From Gemmatimonadota bacterium (lineage in GTDB: Bacteria; Gemmatimonadota; Gemmatimonadetes; Gemmatimonadales; GWC2-71-9): 64,000 nt of DNA. Position 1 is the stretch's first letter. Each line of letters starts with the position of its first letter. The stretch is taken from NCBI GenBank assembly GCA_025357945.1, contig JANYLJ010000019.1, forward strand, positions 1-64,000, given 5' to 3'. The notes beneath the pieces were generated by a model, which was not told the origin of the DNA, did no database searches, and saw only the letters and a program-made list of their open reading frames with translations. Below, one piece after another: positions 52,488 to 61,176 of this stretch. A program made the translations under genes and the position numbers.

Positions 52488-53216
52488 TTGTTGATCGAAG
52501 CCTGCGTCGACACCCTCACCTCTGCGCTCAACGCCCAGGGCGGCGGGGCCGATCGTGTCGAACTCTGCGACAACCTCGCCGATGCCGGCACAACACCGAG
52601 TCACGGCACCCTGCTGCTCGCCTTGGAACAACTCACCATCCCGGTCTTCCCGATTATCCGGCCGCGCGGTGGCGGATTCGTCTACGACGCCGCCGACGCC
52701 GCAGTCACCGTCGCGGACCTGAGGCACGCCCGTGACCTGGGCGCCCCTGGTGCGGTGATCGGCGCGCTGACCGCCGATGGTGACGTGGACGACCGCCTGG
52801 TCGGAGCGCTCCGCGATACGGCACCGGACCTGCAGCTCACCTTCCATCGCGCGTTCGACGCCTGCCGTGATCCTGTCGCGGCACTGGAAGCACTGATCAA
52901 GCTCGGAATCAATCGCGTGTTGACGTCCGGGCAGGCTGCAACCGCGTGGGAGGGGCGCGAGCCGATCGCCGCGCTAGTGCGTCAGGCGGCCGGCCGCATC
53001 ACGATTCTTGCCGGCGGCGGGGTCAATGAAGAGAACGCGGCCGAACTCGTGCGCTTGACCGGCGTCACCGAGTTGCACGTCCGCGGCGCCATGCTCCGGC
53101 GCGACGCGGGTCCCACCCATGACATTCCGTTTCGGAAGAGGCTACCGAAGGACGAGTTGACGCGTGGGGTGACGGATGTGCGGCGGATTGCAGCGATACG
53201 GGCGGCGGTGTCATAG
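52488..53216 (+). CDS. cutC: Copper homeostasis protein CutC
   Basis: A 242-residue TIM-barrel protein: LIEACVDTLTSALNAQGGGADRVELCDNLADAGTTPSHG, PVFPIIRPRGGGFVY, LTFHRAFDA, INRVLTSGQAA, ITILAGGGVNEENAAEL, ELHVRGA. The start must be TTG (52488 or 52491); upstream is only heptad repeat and no Shine-Dalgarno. The role in copper handling is debated in other bacteria. Its stop overlaps the convergent NMO gene by six bases. Confidence 0.9.
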   Translation: MLIEACVDTLTSALNAQGGGADRVELCDNLADAGTTPSHGTLLLALEQLTIPVFPIIRPRGGGFVYDAADAAVTVADLRHARDLGAPGAVIGALTADGDVDDRLVGALRDTAPDLQLTFHRAFDACRDPVAALEALIKLGINRVLTSGQAATAWEGREPIAALVRQAAGRITILAGGGVNEENAAELVRLTGVTELHVRGAMLRRDAGPTHDIPFRKRLPKDELTRGVTDVRRIAAIRAAVS

Positions 53217-54176
53217 GGCTCTCGCGAACGCACGAACAATCTCACCGGCTGGCTCGATACTGGTGATCCCCGCCACGCTCTTCCCCGCCTGCCAGTATTC
53301 GTCACCCCCCTTGGGGTCGAGCGAGGCCAGTTTGAGGCTCCGGATCGAGCGCAGGGCGTACCACATCCGCAGCCAGCGCTTCCGGCGCCGGCCCCGGAAC
53401 ATCCAGCGGGCAAACGGCCCGGCGTGGAGACCCATCCGCACGACCTTCGGCGTCCGGATCACGGCCACCGGAACGCCGGTGATCCGCTCGGAGAGCACGA
53501 TATCCTCCTCGTCCGCAGCGAGGATCGCGCGCTTGTAGTGCTCGCTGACGAGGCACTCACTCGTCGCGATGAACCGGGTGCCGCACTGAACCCCCACATA
53601 GCCGAGGTCGAGCATCGCCCGGAACTCCTCGGCAGTCCCAACCCCGCCCGCCGCCACGACCGGCAGGCCGAACGGGGACAGTTCGGCAAGGAGGGCGGCG
53701 GCATCCCGAGGCCCGGCGTGCCCTCCAGCCCGGCGATTCACTGCGATGAACCCCTTCGCCCCGGCGGCGGCCCCTTTCTCGGCCCACTTCCGTTCAGTGA
53801 CGTCGTGGTAGACGATGCCGCCAACCGGCTCCACCATTCGCACCACCCACCCGGGGTTGCCGAGCGACGTGACGAAGAATCGCACCCCCTCCTCGAGCGC
53901 AACGGCGATCCACTGCTCCATTCGCCGGCGGTAGATGCTCGAGGAATCCTCGATCAGCGCGTTCATCCCGAACGGCTTGGCGGTGACTGACTTGATCAGT
54001 CGCAGGCCGGCGCGAAACTCATGCCCGTGCACGTACGTGAGGGCGATCGGCTGGACGATGCCGATCGCGCCCGCCTCGCTCACGGCGGCGACCAGTTCAG
54101 GATTGGAGCAGGGATACATCGCACCGCAGATCAGCGGCACACGAATCCCGGCATCGCGGGTGAGTGGTGTTTCCAT
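53211..54176 (-). CDS. Nitronate monooxygenase-family FMN enzyme
   Basis: A 321-residue flavin TIM barrel: RVPLICGAMYPCSNPELVAAVSEAGAIGIV, GAKGFIAVNRRAGGHAGP with the family His, PVVAAGGVGTAEEFRAMLDLGYVGVQCGTRFIATSEC. It oxidises nitronates or reduces enoyl-type substrates. Last gene of a six-gene operon; its ATG overlaps the DUF4442 stop (TGATG). Confidence 0.87.
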   Translation of the reverse strand: METPLTRDAGIRVPLICGAMYPCSNPELVAAVSEAGAIGIVQPIALTYVHGHEFRAGLRLIKSVTAKPFGMNALIEDSSSIYRRRMEQWIAVALEEGVRFFVTSLGNPGWVVRMVEPVGGIVYHDVTERKWAEKGAAAGAKGFIAVNRRAGGHAGPRDAAALLAELSPFGLPVVAAGGVGTAEEFRAMLDLGYVGVQCGTRFIATSECLVSEHYKRAILAADEEDIVLSERITGVPVAVIRTPKVVRMGLHAGPFARWMFRGRRRKRWLRMWYALRSIRSLKLASLDPKGGDEYWQAGKSVAGITSIEPAGEIVRAFARAL

Positions 54177-54646
54177 CAGGTGGGCGGCGCCAGGCGCCAG
54201 GTGGCCGTGGCGACCGCGACGATGTCGCCGACGGCATCAGTAATGTTCGCAGCGACCTTTACCTCAACCGGCTCGGTGACCACCGGTGGCGCGCAGCGGC
54301 ACTCGGCCAGCAGCAGGCCACGCGCTTTCTTGCGGTATTCCAGCTGCAGACTGACCAGGATGCTGCGGGCACCGGCGGCGGCAGTGAGCACCGCCAGGCC
54401 GGTGGCGACCTCGCCCAGGTTGGCGAGCGCAATGGCGTGGATGGAATCGAGGTGGTTGCGCACGGCGCGACGGTCACGCAGCGACACGCGCGCGTGTCCC
54501 GGTTCGAGTGTCTCGATTCGCGCGCCGATGGAGCCGGTATACGGCACGCTGCGACCGAGCATCCTGGCGAAGAGCCACTTGCCGCCCGGCACCGGCTCCA
54601 GCCGGCGCCAGAGCCGCAGCAGCCGTGCCGCTGCCGGCTCAGGCAC
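54176..54646 (-). CDS. DUF4442 hotdog-fold protein (thioesterase-like)
   Basis: A 156-residue protein of the DUF4442 hotdog type: [70 protein letters not shown]. Likely an acyl-CoA thioesterase relative. I take the GTG at 54646, which overlaps the upstream stop by eight bases (GTGCCTGA), the same geometry as at the DinB gene; the track start is a TTG ten codons earlier. Confidence 0.8.
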   Translation of the reverse strand: MPEPAAARLLRLWRRLEPVPGGKWLFARMLGRSVPYTGSIGARIETLEPGHARVSLRDRRAVRNHLDSIHAIALANLGEVATGLAVLTAAAGARSILVSLQLEYRKKARGLLLAECRCAPPVVTEPVEVKVAANITDAVGDIVAVATATWRLAPPT

Positions 54647-55019
54647 GGTCAGGAGGAGCCGCCGCCTCTTCCGCAATCACTGCCGTGCCATAACAGAGCA
54701 CTTCCGCCACGCCGGACATGATTTCGGTCGCATCGTAGCGAACGCCGATTACCGCGTTGGCACCGACCGCCTGCGCGTGGCCAAGCATGATGTCAAAGGC
54801 GTTCTCGCGCGCCGTTTCGCACATCGACGTGTACAGCGTGATGTTGCCGCCGAACATCATCTGGATGCCGGCGCCGATGTTTCCGAACACCGAACGTGAT
54901 CGCACGACGATGCCGCGCACGAGCCCGAGCGACTGCACGATGGTGCACCCGGGAAGCTCGAACGCCGTCGTGGTGAGTTCGTGCGGGATCGTCTGACCCC
55001 GGTGCATCACGGTTGCCAT
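54639..55019 (-). CDS. YbjQ/DUF74 heavy-metal-binding-domain protein
   Basis: A 126-residue protein: [12 protein letters not shown]-like opening, [70 protein letters not shown], the YbjQ pattern. These form pentamers of unknown function. It overlaps the Gfo/Idh gene by 13 bases and the DUF4442 gene by eight. Confidence 0.88.
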   Translation of the reverse strand: MATVMHRGQTIPHELTTTAFELPGCTIVQSLGLVRGIVVRSRSVFGNIGAGIQMMFGGNITLYTSMCETARENAFDIMLGHAQAVGANAVIGVRYDATEIMSGVAEVLCYGTAVIAEEAAAPPDRA

Positions 55020-56251
55020 GTGCCCCTCGCAACCGCCGGGAGAAACACATCAAGCCCGCGCGGCGGAAACGCGAGCGTCTTGCCCTGTTCAGCGCTCATG
55101 TAGGCCGCCATCAGCAACTGCATCACCTCGACGCCGTCCTGCCACGTCAACAACGGCGCCTCCCGGCCGAGAAACGCCCGGACAAAATGTCGATCCTCGG
55201 CCACGTAGCCGTAGGTCGCCGCCTCATCAGGCACCACCGGCATCAGCCCAATCTCGGCGTTCTGTTTCTCCACCAGGTCCTCGCCGGCCGCCCCTTGCAC
55301 TACGCGCGAGAAGAAGCAGCTCAGTTCGGAATTGAGCGTGTTCCAGTTCATCGAGTACTCGGGGCCGAGCAACTCGCCGGACAGTCGCAGGCCCGGGCCC
55401 ACGAAGCTCCACGACGTGGTCGCTTCGCCGATTGCCGTGAGCCCTTCGGGTGTTTCGTACCTGACGGTGACCGAGGCGAAATCCTCTGACGGCCGCTTGG
55501 CGTAGTCCACGTTCTTGCCGAATCGCGCCTTGAGCTGCTTGACGTACGCTGGCCGACTCCACTTGAGTGACGCGATCCGCCCATCGACCGATACCGGCCG
55601 CAACGTCGATCGCGCCGCTCCCGGCTCGGTGAGCAGGAAGCGCACGACTTCAATCGAGTGACACATCATGTCGCTCAGCACACCACCCCCCTGCTTCTCG
55701 CCCTGCCAGAACCAGGCGTTGTGCGGGCCGGAGTGCTCTTCGGCTGCGCGAGCGAGATACGGGCGTCCCGTGGTGCGGGCACCGCGCGCCCAGATCAGCT
55801 CGCGGCCACGGACCACGCCTGGCGAAAAGAGCTGGTTCTCGAGATAGCCGTGGGCGATCCTGGCCCGCTGCACCAGCTTGAGCACCTGCTTCGCCTCGGC
55901 GACGCCGCGTGCCAGCGGCTTCTCGCAGGCAATGCCGCGCAGTTCACCCTTGCCGCGTGTGACGGCGTCGCAGATCTCCTCGACGTTCTCGATCCGCGCC
56001 TGATTCGGTCCGCAGAGCCAGATGGCGTGAATGTCCGGATCGGCCACCATCTCGGTAATCGACCGGTACGGCTTGGCGTCACCGACGCCGAGATCGCGGG
56101 CGAGCCTGGCCGCGCTCGCGGCGTTCCTGGCGTTCGGGCTCCACACGCCGCGCACGTCGCCGTCGCGGACGCCCTGCCAGCCCTGGATGTGAAAGCGGGT
56201 ATTGAAGCCGGAGCCAATGAAGCCGACGCCCAATCGCGCGGGTACCGTCAT
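55007..56251 (-). CDS. Gfo/Idh/MocA-family NAD(P)-dependent oxidoreductase
   Basis: A 414-residue enzyme with an N-terminal Rossmann fold ([19 protein letters not shown]), the EKPLARG motif carrying the catalytic Lys, and the C-terminal sheet domain ([20 protein letters not shown]). Typical substrates are sugars and inositols oxidised at C3 or C2. The ATG at 56251 overlaps the stop of the small-subunit gene (ATGA); the track's 666-residue ORF is an extension. Linked to a GMC dehydrogenase, so sugar oxidation is likely. Confidence 0.9.
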   Translation of the reverse strand: MTVPARLGVGFIGSGFNTRFHIQGWQGVRDGDVRGVWSPNARNAASAARLARDLGVGDAKPYRSITEMVADPDIHAIWLCGPNQARIENVEEICDAVTRGKGELRGIACEKPLARGVAEAKQVLKLVQRARIAHGYLENQLFSPGVVRGRELIWARGARTTGRPYLARAAEEHSGPHNAWFWQGEKQGGGVLSDMMCHSIEVVRFLLTEPGAARSTLRPVSVDGRIASLKWSRPAYVKQLKARFGKNVDYAKRPSEDFASVTVRYETPEGLTAIGEATTSWSFVGPGLRLSGELLGPEYSMNWNTLNSELSCFFSRVVQGAAGEDLVEKQNAEIGLMPVVPDEAATYGYVAEDRHFVRAFLGREAPLLTWQDGVEVMQLLMAAYMSAEQGKTLAFPPRGLDVFLPAVARGTWQP

Positions 56252-56853
56252 CCCGTCACCCCCAACCTCCGGTAATTCTCCGCCGGACACCCGGTCCATT
56301 CCGGCAGCACGGTGTTCCCCTGGTATCCCAGATCGTGCACACCCAACTCCGACGTGAAGAACCCGGTCGCGGTGAAATCGCGAAACGAGTTGAACCACGA
56401 CGCGCCGGCCGCCATTTCCGGCCGGGCCCGACGCGGAAACGCGATGTCGTCGAGCAGCTGGCGACGCTGGGCGTCGGCGCAATCGATGAAATCCCGGCCA
56501 AACCGCAGGTGGCACTGATGGTCGATCCACGCCAGGCCGCCGCGGTTCGCGGTACGCATGCTGGCTTCGAGATCGAGCATCGTGTCCATGAATTCCGGCA
56601 CCGCAGCGTCCGTCGCCGAGCCGCTCCTGGCGTCCTTCGGAATCACATAATCCACCAGCGACTGCACCGTCGCCCACTCGTGCGCCGAGTACACCTTGGG
56701 CGTGTACGCGGCACCGGCGGCGGCCGCGAGACGACGGGCGTGCGTGGCAATCCGGCCGGCCTCTGTCGCCTGCGCGGGACGGGGGATCAGGAAGGCGCCG
56801 GCCGTCGCCGCCAGGGCGCCGACCACCTCGCGCCGGGTGAAGTCGCTGCTCAT
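56248..56853 (-). CDS. Gluconate 2-dehydrogenase subunit 3-like protein (Tat-exported small subunit)
   Basis: A 201-residue protein with a Tat signal (TRREVVGALAATAGAFLIPRPAQA) and a helical body with VYSAHEWATVQSLVDYVIPKD, typical of gluconate 2-dehydrogenase subunit 3. Its partner, the GMC enzyme encoded just upstream, has no signal of its own and would be carried across the inner membrane by this subunit. Overlaps that gene by ATGA. Confidence 0.88.
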   Translation of the reverse strand: MSSDFTRREVVGALAATAGAFLIPRPAQATEAGRIATHARRLAAAAGAAYTPKVYSAHEWATVQSLVDYVIPKDARSGSATDAAVPEFMDTMLDLEASMRTANRGGLAWIDHQCHLRFGRDFIDCADAQRRQLLDDIAFPRRARPEMAAGASWFNSFRDFTATGFFTSELGVHDLGYQGNTVLPEWTGCPAENYRRLGVTG

Positions 56854-58544
56854 AGCTTTCCCTCCTTCCGCTGCGCCGCGATGTAACGCGACGTCCGCAT
56901 CGACAGCGCCAGAATGGTCCAGGTGGGATTCTTGTCCGCCTGCGTGGTGAATGGTCCGCCGTCGGCAACGAAGAGATTCTTGCAATCCCACGCCTGGCAG
57001 TTGGCATTCAAGGCGCTGGTGGTGCTCGAGCTCCCCATCCGCACGCCGCCGACCTCGTGAATGATCGAGCCACCGGTAGCGATGCCGTAGTTCTGTTCGC
57101 GTGTCGGCATGCTCGACGAGACCACGGCACCCATCTCCTGCAGCAAGGTCCGGAAGGTCTCCTGCATATGCTTGACTTGCAGCAGTTCGTGATCGCTCCA
57201 CTTCCAGTGGAAGCGCAACACGGGGATGCCCCACTGGTCCACCGTTCGCGGATCGAGTTCGCAGTAGGAGTCTTCGTTCGGAATCATCTCGCCGCGGCCG
57301 GAGAATCCAACTGATGCGCCCCAGTACCGGCGGTAGTCGTTCTTCAGTGATGCGCCGTAACCGCCGCCGGGGGGATAGCCCTGGATCCCACCCATGAAAC
57401 CGTAGCCGGGCATCCCCATGCCACCCCAGATTTCGATGTGGTAGCCGCGCGGAAAGTCGAGCTTCTTGTTGTCGAGCCACCACGGCATGTACAGGTGTGC
57501 GCCGCCCACCCCGTCGCAATTGTGCCGCGGTTGGTCCACCAACGACGGGATGAACCCGCCCACGTCCGTGCCGGTGGTGTCGGTGATGTATTTGCCGACC
57601 ACGCCGCTCGAATTGGCGAGCCCATTGGGAAACTTCGCCGACTTGGAGTTGAGCAGGATCCGCGCGGATTCGCAGGCGCTCGCCGCCAGCACCACGATCC
57701 TGGCGTCGACCCGTTTCTCGGTGCGCGACACCTTGTCAATGTAGACCACACCGTTCGCCAGGCCATCGGCGCCGACCGTCACCTCGCGCACCATGGCGTC
57801 GGTGCGAAGCGCCAGCTTGCCGGTTCGCATCGCCGGCTGCAGCAATACGTTGGTCGAGGAAAAATTTGCGTTCACCTTGCATCCGCGATTGCACTGGCCG
57901 CAGTAATGACAGGCAGGCCGGTCGTTGAGCGGTTTGGTCAGGATCGAAAGTCGCGACGGAATGCAGGTAACGGCGTGCTTGTCCGCGGCCTTCTTCACCA
58001 GCATCTCCCAGCAACGCGGCCGCGGAGGTGGCTGGAAGACGCCGTCGGGGTGATTGCGAAGCCCTTCATGGCTCCCGAAGATCCCCACCAGGCGATCCAG
58101 ATCGTCGTAGTACGGCGCCATCTCGTCGTACGAGATCGGCCAGTCGTCGCCGAGTCCGTCCGCCGTCTTGTGCTTGAAGTCGTCGGGGCCGAATCGCAGC
58201 GAGATGCGCCCCCAATGATTCGTGCGCCCGCCCACCATCCGTGCGCGCCACCACTGAAACTGGGTGCCGGGTGCCGTCGTAAACGGCTCGCCCGGGACGG
58301 TCCAGCCACCGAGGCAGGCGTCGTGTTCGCCGAACGGCCGCTCCGCCGTGCTGCGCCCGCGGCGCGGCGTGTCCCAGGGCTGGACAAACATGTCCGAATC
58401 CGTGGTGTTATCCCACATCCCGCCGGCTTCGAGCAGGATTACCTTGGCACCGGCCCTGGTGAGCTCGTGGGCGGCCATGCCGCCACCCGCTCCTGAGCCG
58501 ACGATGCAGACGTCGTAGACATCCTGTCGCGTTCGGATTGGCAT
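56850..58544 (-). CDS. GMC-family FAD-dependent dehydrogenase (large subunit)
   Basis: A 564-residue flavoenzyme with the FAD site VCIVGSGAGGGMAAHELTRAGAKVILLEAG, WWRARMVGGRTNHWGRISLRF, and the C-terminal catalytic region GGSIIHEVGGVRMGSSSTTSALN ... LFVADGGPF. A C212xxC215xxC218xxxC222 run (CHYCGQCNRGC) could hold an Fe-S cluster, as in bacterial FAD glucose dehydrogenases. It probably oxidises a sugar hydroxyl in the periplasm. First gene of the six-gene operon. Confidence 0.9.
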   Translation of the reverse strand: MPIRTRQDVYDVCIVGSGAGGGMAAHELTRAGAKVILLEAGGMWDNTTDSDMFVQPWDTPRRGRSTAERPFGEHDACLGGWTVPGEPFTTAPGTQFQWWRARMVGGRTNHWGRISLRFGPDDFKHKTADGLGDDWPISYDEMAPYYDDLDRLVGIFGSHEGLRNHPDGVFQPPPRPRCWEMLVKKAADKHAVTCIPSRLSILTKPLNDRPACHYCGQCNRGCKVNANFSSTNVLLQPAMRTGKLALRTDAMVREVTVGADGLANGVVYIDKVSRTEKRVDARIVVLAASACESARILLNSKSAKFPNGLANSSGVVGKYITDTTGTDVGGFIPSLVDQPRHNCDGVGGAHLYMPWWLDNKKLDFPRGYHIEIWGGMGMPGYGFMGGIQGYPPGGGYGASLKNDYRRYWGASVGFSGRGEMIPNEDSYCELDPRTVDQWGIPVLRFHWKWSDHELLQVKHMQETFRTLLQEMGAVVSSSMPTREQNYGIATGGSIIHEVGGVRMGSSSTTSALNANCQAWDCKNLFVADGGPFTTQADKNPTWTILALSMRTSRYIAAQRKEGKL

Positions 58545-58625
58545 TGCAATTCCGGATCTGTTGGTGGGAAGGACTGCCGAACGAAAGCTATGCGGCTCGC
58601 GGGACGCGGTGAAGTAGCGGCGTCT

Positions 58626-59246
58626 TCAACCGACCTCAAACCGGCATGTTGGCGTGCCATCGTGGTCGCATCGGGTCGCCACCGGAACGCCAGTCGCGTG
58701 CGCGAGTAGCGAGCGAACCAGTTCACAGCTCTCCGGGCAAATGCGCACCGTCGCCGCCAGCGGACACGCGACGCCTTGCACGACGGCGCGGCCATGACCG
58801 GAGTGGACGGTCGCCGCCCCGCCGAGCGACTCGAGTAGCGATTTCGCGACGGCGGCCGCGTCGCCGCGCGCCGATCGGTCAACCTGCGCCGCCAGCCGCG
58901 CCCCCGCCGCACCAAAGAACAAGCGCAGCTCGTCAGGCGATAACCGGTCCGCGAGCGTCTCGGCGACGGCGGTCAGCGCCGGCATGTACGCCCGTGAAAA
59001 CTGCGTCTGGGCGTATTCGGTGACCGCATAAAGCGCTGGCGGTTTCCCGGCCGCTTCGCGGTGACGAACGCCCTGGCGGCGAACCAGACCGTCACGGCCC
59101 AACGCGGCAAGCTGGGACCGGATGGCATTGGGCGTCAGACCTGCTACCACGGCCAGTTCGGCCACCGTCCGCGGCGCTAACCGGAGCAACGCTACCAGGA
59201 GGGCGTGGGTCGGCTGGTCAGCCTGAGGCCGGTCAGCGGAATTCAT
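58626..59246 (-). CDS. SufR-like helix-turn-helix regulator with C-terminal cysteine cluster
   Basis: A 206-residue regulator: winged-helix N-terminus (RTVAELAVVAGLTPNAIRSQLAALGRDGLVRRQG) and a C-terminal domain with cysteines in ACPLAATVRICPESCELV and RCDHDGTPTCRFEV. C-x12-C spacing between the first and third Cys and the closing pair resemble the Fe-S repressor SufR. It may respond to iron or oxidants. The ATG at 59246 is used. Divergent from DUF4142; its own promoter could use TATATT at 59286-59281. Confidence 0.82.
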   Translation of the reverse strand: MNSADRPQADQPTHALLVALLRLAPRTVAELAVVAGLTPNAIRSQLAALGRDGLVRRQGVRHREAAGKPPALYAVTEYAQTQFSRAYMPALTAVAETLADRLSPDELRLFFGAAGARLAAQVDRSARGDAAAVAKSLLESLGGAATVHSGHGRAVVQGVACPLAATVRICPESCELVRSLLAHATGVPVATRCDHDGTPTCRFEVG

Positions 59247-59298
59247 GGCAGTCAATCAACACGGGTAGCGGCATTCTGACAATATAACAAATAACCAC

Positions 59299-59304
59299 TT
59301 GACA
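59299..59304 (+). promoter_or_regulatory. Consensus -35 TTGACA upstream of DUF4142
   Basis: A perfect TTGACA in an unusually AT-rich gap, with a weak -10 (ATGTTA) 17 bases on and the palindrome TCGCGA in the spacer, a possible operator for the divergent SufR-like regulator. DUF4142 starts about 75 bases later with its own GGAG site. Confidence 0.4.
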
Positions 59305-59404
59305 TATTGCGGTTTATCGCGATGTTACTGGCGCCGGGTCAGTTCACGCCCGCTCAAACGGCGGATCCCGGCGTCAGCCACGGAATTCTCACCTCGGAGA
59401 AAAA

Positions 59405-59959
59405 ATGCAGTTCACCATCCTCGCAACGCTCGCCGTCCTGATCGCCCCACTGCCGGGCACGTCGGCCCCGCCAATCGCCGCTCCGCGCGACGCCGTCGTG
59501 GTTCGTATCGCGCTCGACGATCCGACCATTGTGGCGATCTACGATGCGGCGAATACCTATGACATCGCGACCGGCGCGCTCGGTGCCAAAAGGGCAACCA
59601 CGGCGGCGATCCGCGACTACGCCACCATGCTGGTGACAGTCCACACCAGTGCCCGCCAGCAGGGACGGGATCTCGCCAAGAAGCTCGGCGTAACGCCGAC
59701 GCCCCCGAAGGTGAACCCGCTCGCCGCAGACCACTTCGCCGCCATGAAGACGCTGAATGGCCTCTCCGGGAAGGCATTTGATAAGGCGTTCCTGGAAAAC
59801 GAAGTTGCGTATCACAAGGCGGTCATCGCTGCGATTCAGACGACACTCGCGCCGGCAATCCAGAACGCCGAACTCAAGGCACTGGTGGCGACGGTTTCCC
59901 CCGTTTTCGTCCAGCACCAGCTGGCGGCCGAGCAGTTACTGGCCAAGATGACGATGTAA
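59405..59959 (+). CDS. DUF4142-family exported protein
   Basis: A 184-residue protein with a signal peptide (FTILATLAVLIAPLPGTSA) and a ferritin-like helical body: IVAIYDAANTYDIATGALGAKRATTAAIRDYATMLVTVHTSARQQGRDLAKKLGV ... FLENEVAYHKAVI. This is the DUF4142 pattern. GGAG precedes the ATG. Function unknown. Confidence 0.87.
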   Translation: MQFTILATLAVLIAPLPGTSAPPIAAPRDAVVVRIALDDPTIVAIYDAANTYDIATGALGAKRATTAAIRDYATMLVTVHTSARQQGRDLAKKLGVTPTPPKVNPLAADHFAAMKTLNGLSGKAFDKAFLENEVAYHKAVIAAIQTTLAPAIQNAELKALVATVSPVFVQHQLAAEQLLAKMTM

Positions 59960-60081
59960 TATCGGGCCGGCTTCCGAGGGTGTAGCCACGCTATTGCGAA
60001 GTGACCCGCGTGTAAGTTAGGGCGGCAGGGCCGTCTCCCTCCCTGGCACAACGGTCACTTCTACTCGGGCGGGGCGGATTC

Positions 60082-61176
60082 ATGGGACCTTTCAAGCGTT
60101 TGATCGACATCCTCACCCTCGGATCCGATCGACCGATCCGGCGGCTGTTCGCCTACTACGTGATCGTCGCCGCCGTGGTCGTTGTCATCTTCCAAGTTGT
60201 CCCCACGGCCGGCACCCTGATCAAGGGCGACCATGTCAGGACGCTGACCACGAACTCACAGCTGCTGCAAGACGGACTGTCGGCGACCAAGGACAAGGAC
60301 AAGGCGACCGAAGCTCCCCGTGAAACGGGCATCGACCTCGCGCTGACGACCGTCATCGTGATGCTCAGTACGCTGGCGTTGATGCTTCCTGTGAGCTGGG
60401 TGTTCATGTCGGCACGACGCGCCCACGACTTCAATCAGGGCGTGGTACAAACGCTGATCATCCTTCCCATCGTCGTCGCCGGCATCGTCCTGGTGGTGCG
60501 CACCAGCCTGGCGCTGGCGTTCAGCCTGGGCGGCATCGTCGCCGGCCTCCGCTTCCGGACGACCCTGCGGGACGTCCGCGACACCGTGTACATCTTTCTT
60601 GGCATCGGCGTTGGTCTTGCGGCAGGAGTACAGTCGCTCATTGTGGCCGCTGTGCTCTCGGTGACATTCAACTTCGTCGTGCTCCTGATCTGGCGGTACG
60701 ACTTCGGCCGCAACGTGCTCGAGCCGACGGCGGCGTCGCAATGGGCTGAACCCCTGGGCGACCTGGCGGAGCGGAACACCGATGACAGCGTACCGGATCG
60801 CGATCTGGTACTCGCCCTCTCTCCCAAGAAGGCCGCGGTGCTCGCGAAGCGATTCAACCGCGTTCGCAAGATGCTCGGCCCAACCAAGAAGAAGCCCCGC
60901 TTCAATGCGATCCTTACGGTCAGCACCGAATCGCTCAGTGAGGCCCAGACTCGCGTCGAAACGGTGTTGAACGCGCTCGCGCGTCGTTGGCGCCTGGATC
61001 AGGTGACCACGACCGAGGGCAAGCCGGCGGAACTCTATTATCTGGTGGGCATCCGCAAGAACGTCACCCGGGATCGCTTCCTGACGGCGATACGTGAGAG
61101 CGCTGGCGACAAGATCCTCACCGCGACCATGGAAATCGGCGATGCCGTGGCCCAGGAGAAGCAGGAAGCAAAGTGA
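60082..61176 (+). CDS. DUF4956-like membrane protein
   Basis: A 364-residue protein with about five membrane segments (LFAYYVIVAAVVVVIFQVV, TTVIVMLSTLALMLPVSWVFM, TLIILPIVVAGIVLVVRTS, FLGIGVGLAAGVQSLIVAAVLSVTFNFVVLLIW) and the DUF4956 signature LALAFSLGGIVAGLRFRTTLRDVRDTVYIFLGIGVG. The C-terminal cytoplasmic domain (FNAILTVSTESLSEAQTRVETVLNAL) is ferredoxin-like. DUF4956 genes are often near polyphosphate-polymerase (VTC) or CotH-kinase genes. It is coupled to the next gene by GTGA. Confidence 0.82.
   Translation: MGPFKRLIDILTLGSDRPIRRLFAYYVIVAAVVVVIFQVVPTAGTLIKGDHVRTLTTNSQLLQDGLSATKDKDKATEAPRETGIDLALTTVIVMLSTLALMLPVSWVFMSARRAHDFNQGVVQTLIILPIVVAGIVLVVRTSLALAFSLGGIVAGLRFRTTLRDVRDTVYIFLGIGVGLAAGVQSLIVAAVLSVTFNFVVLLIWRYDFGRNVLEPTAASQWAEPLGDLAERNTDDSVPDRDLVLALSPKKAAVLAKRFNRVRKMLGPTKKKPRFNAILTVSTESLSEAQTRVETVLNALARRWRLDQVTTTEGKPAELYYLVGIRKNVTRDRFLTAIRESAGDKILTATMEIGDAVAQEKQEAK

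Noticed and set aside
55007-57007. 666-residue ORF as a fusion oxidoreductase
   Set aside because: The N-terminal third is a frame shadow of the subunit-3 gene; the Rossmann fold starts at the ATG at 56251.
57438-58496. 352-residue plus-strand ORF
   Set aside because: Antisense shadow of the GMC dehydrogenase.
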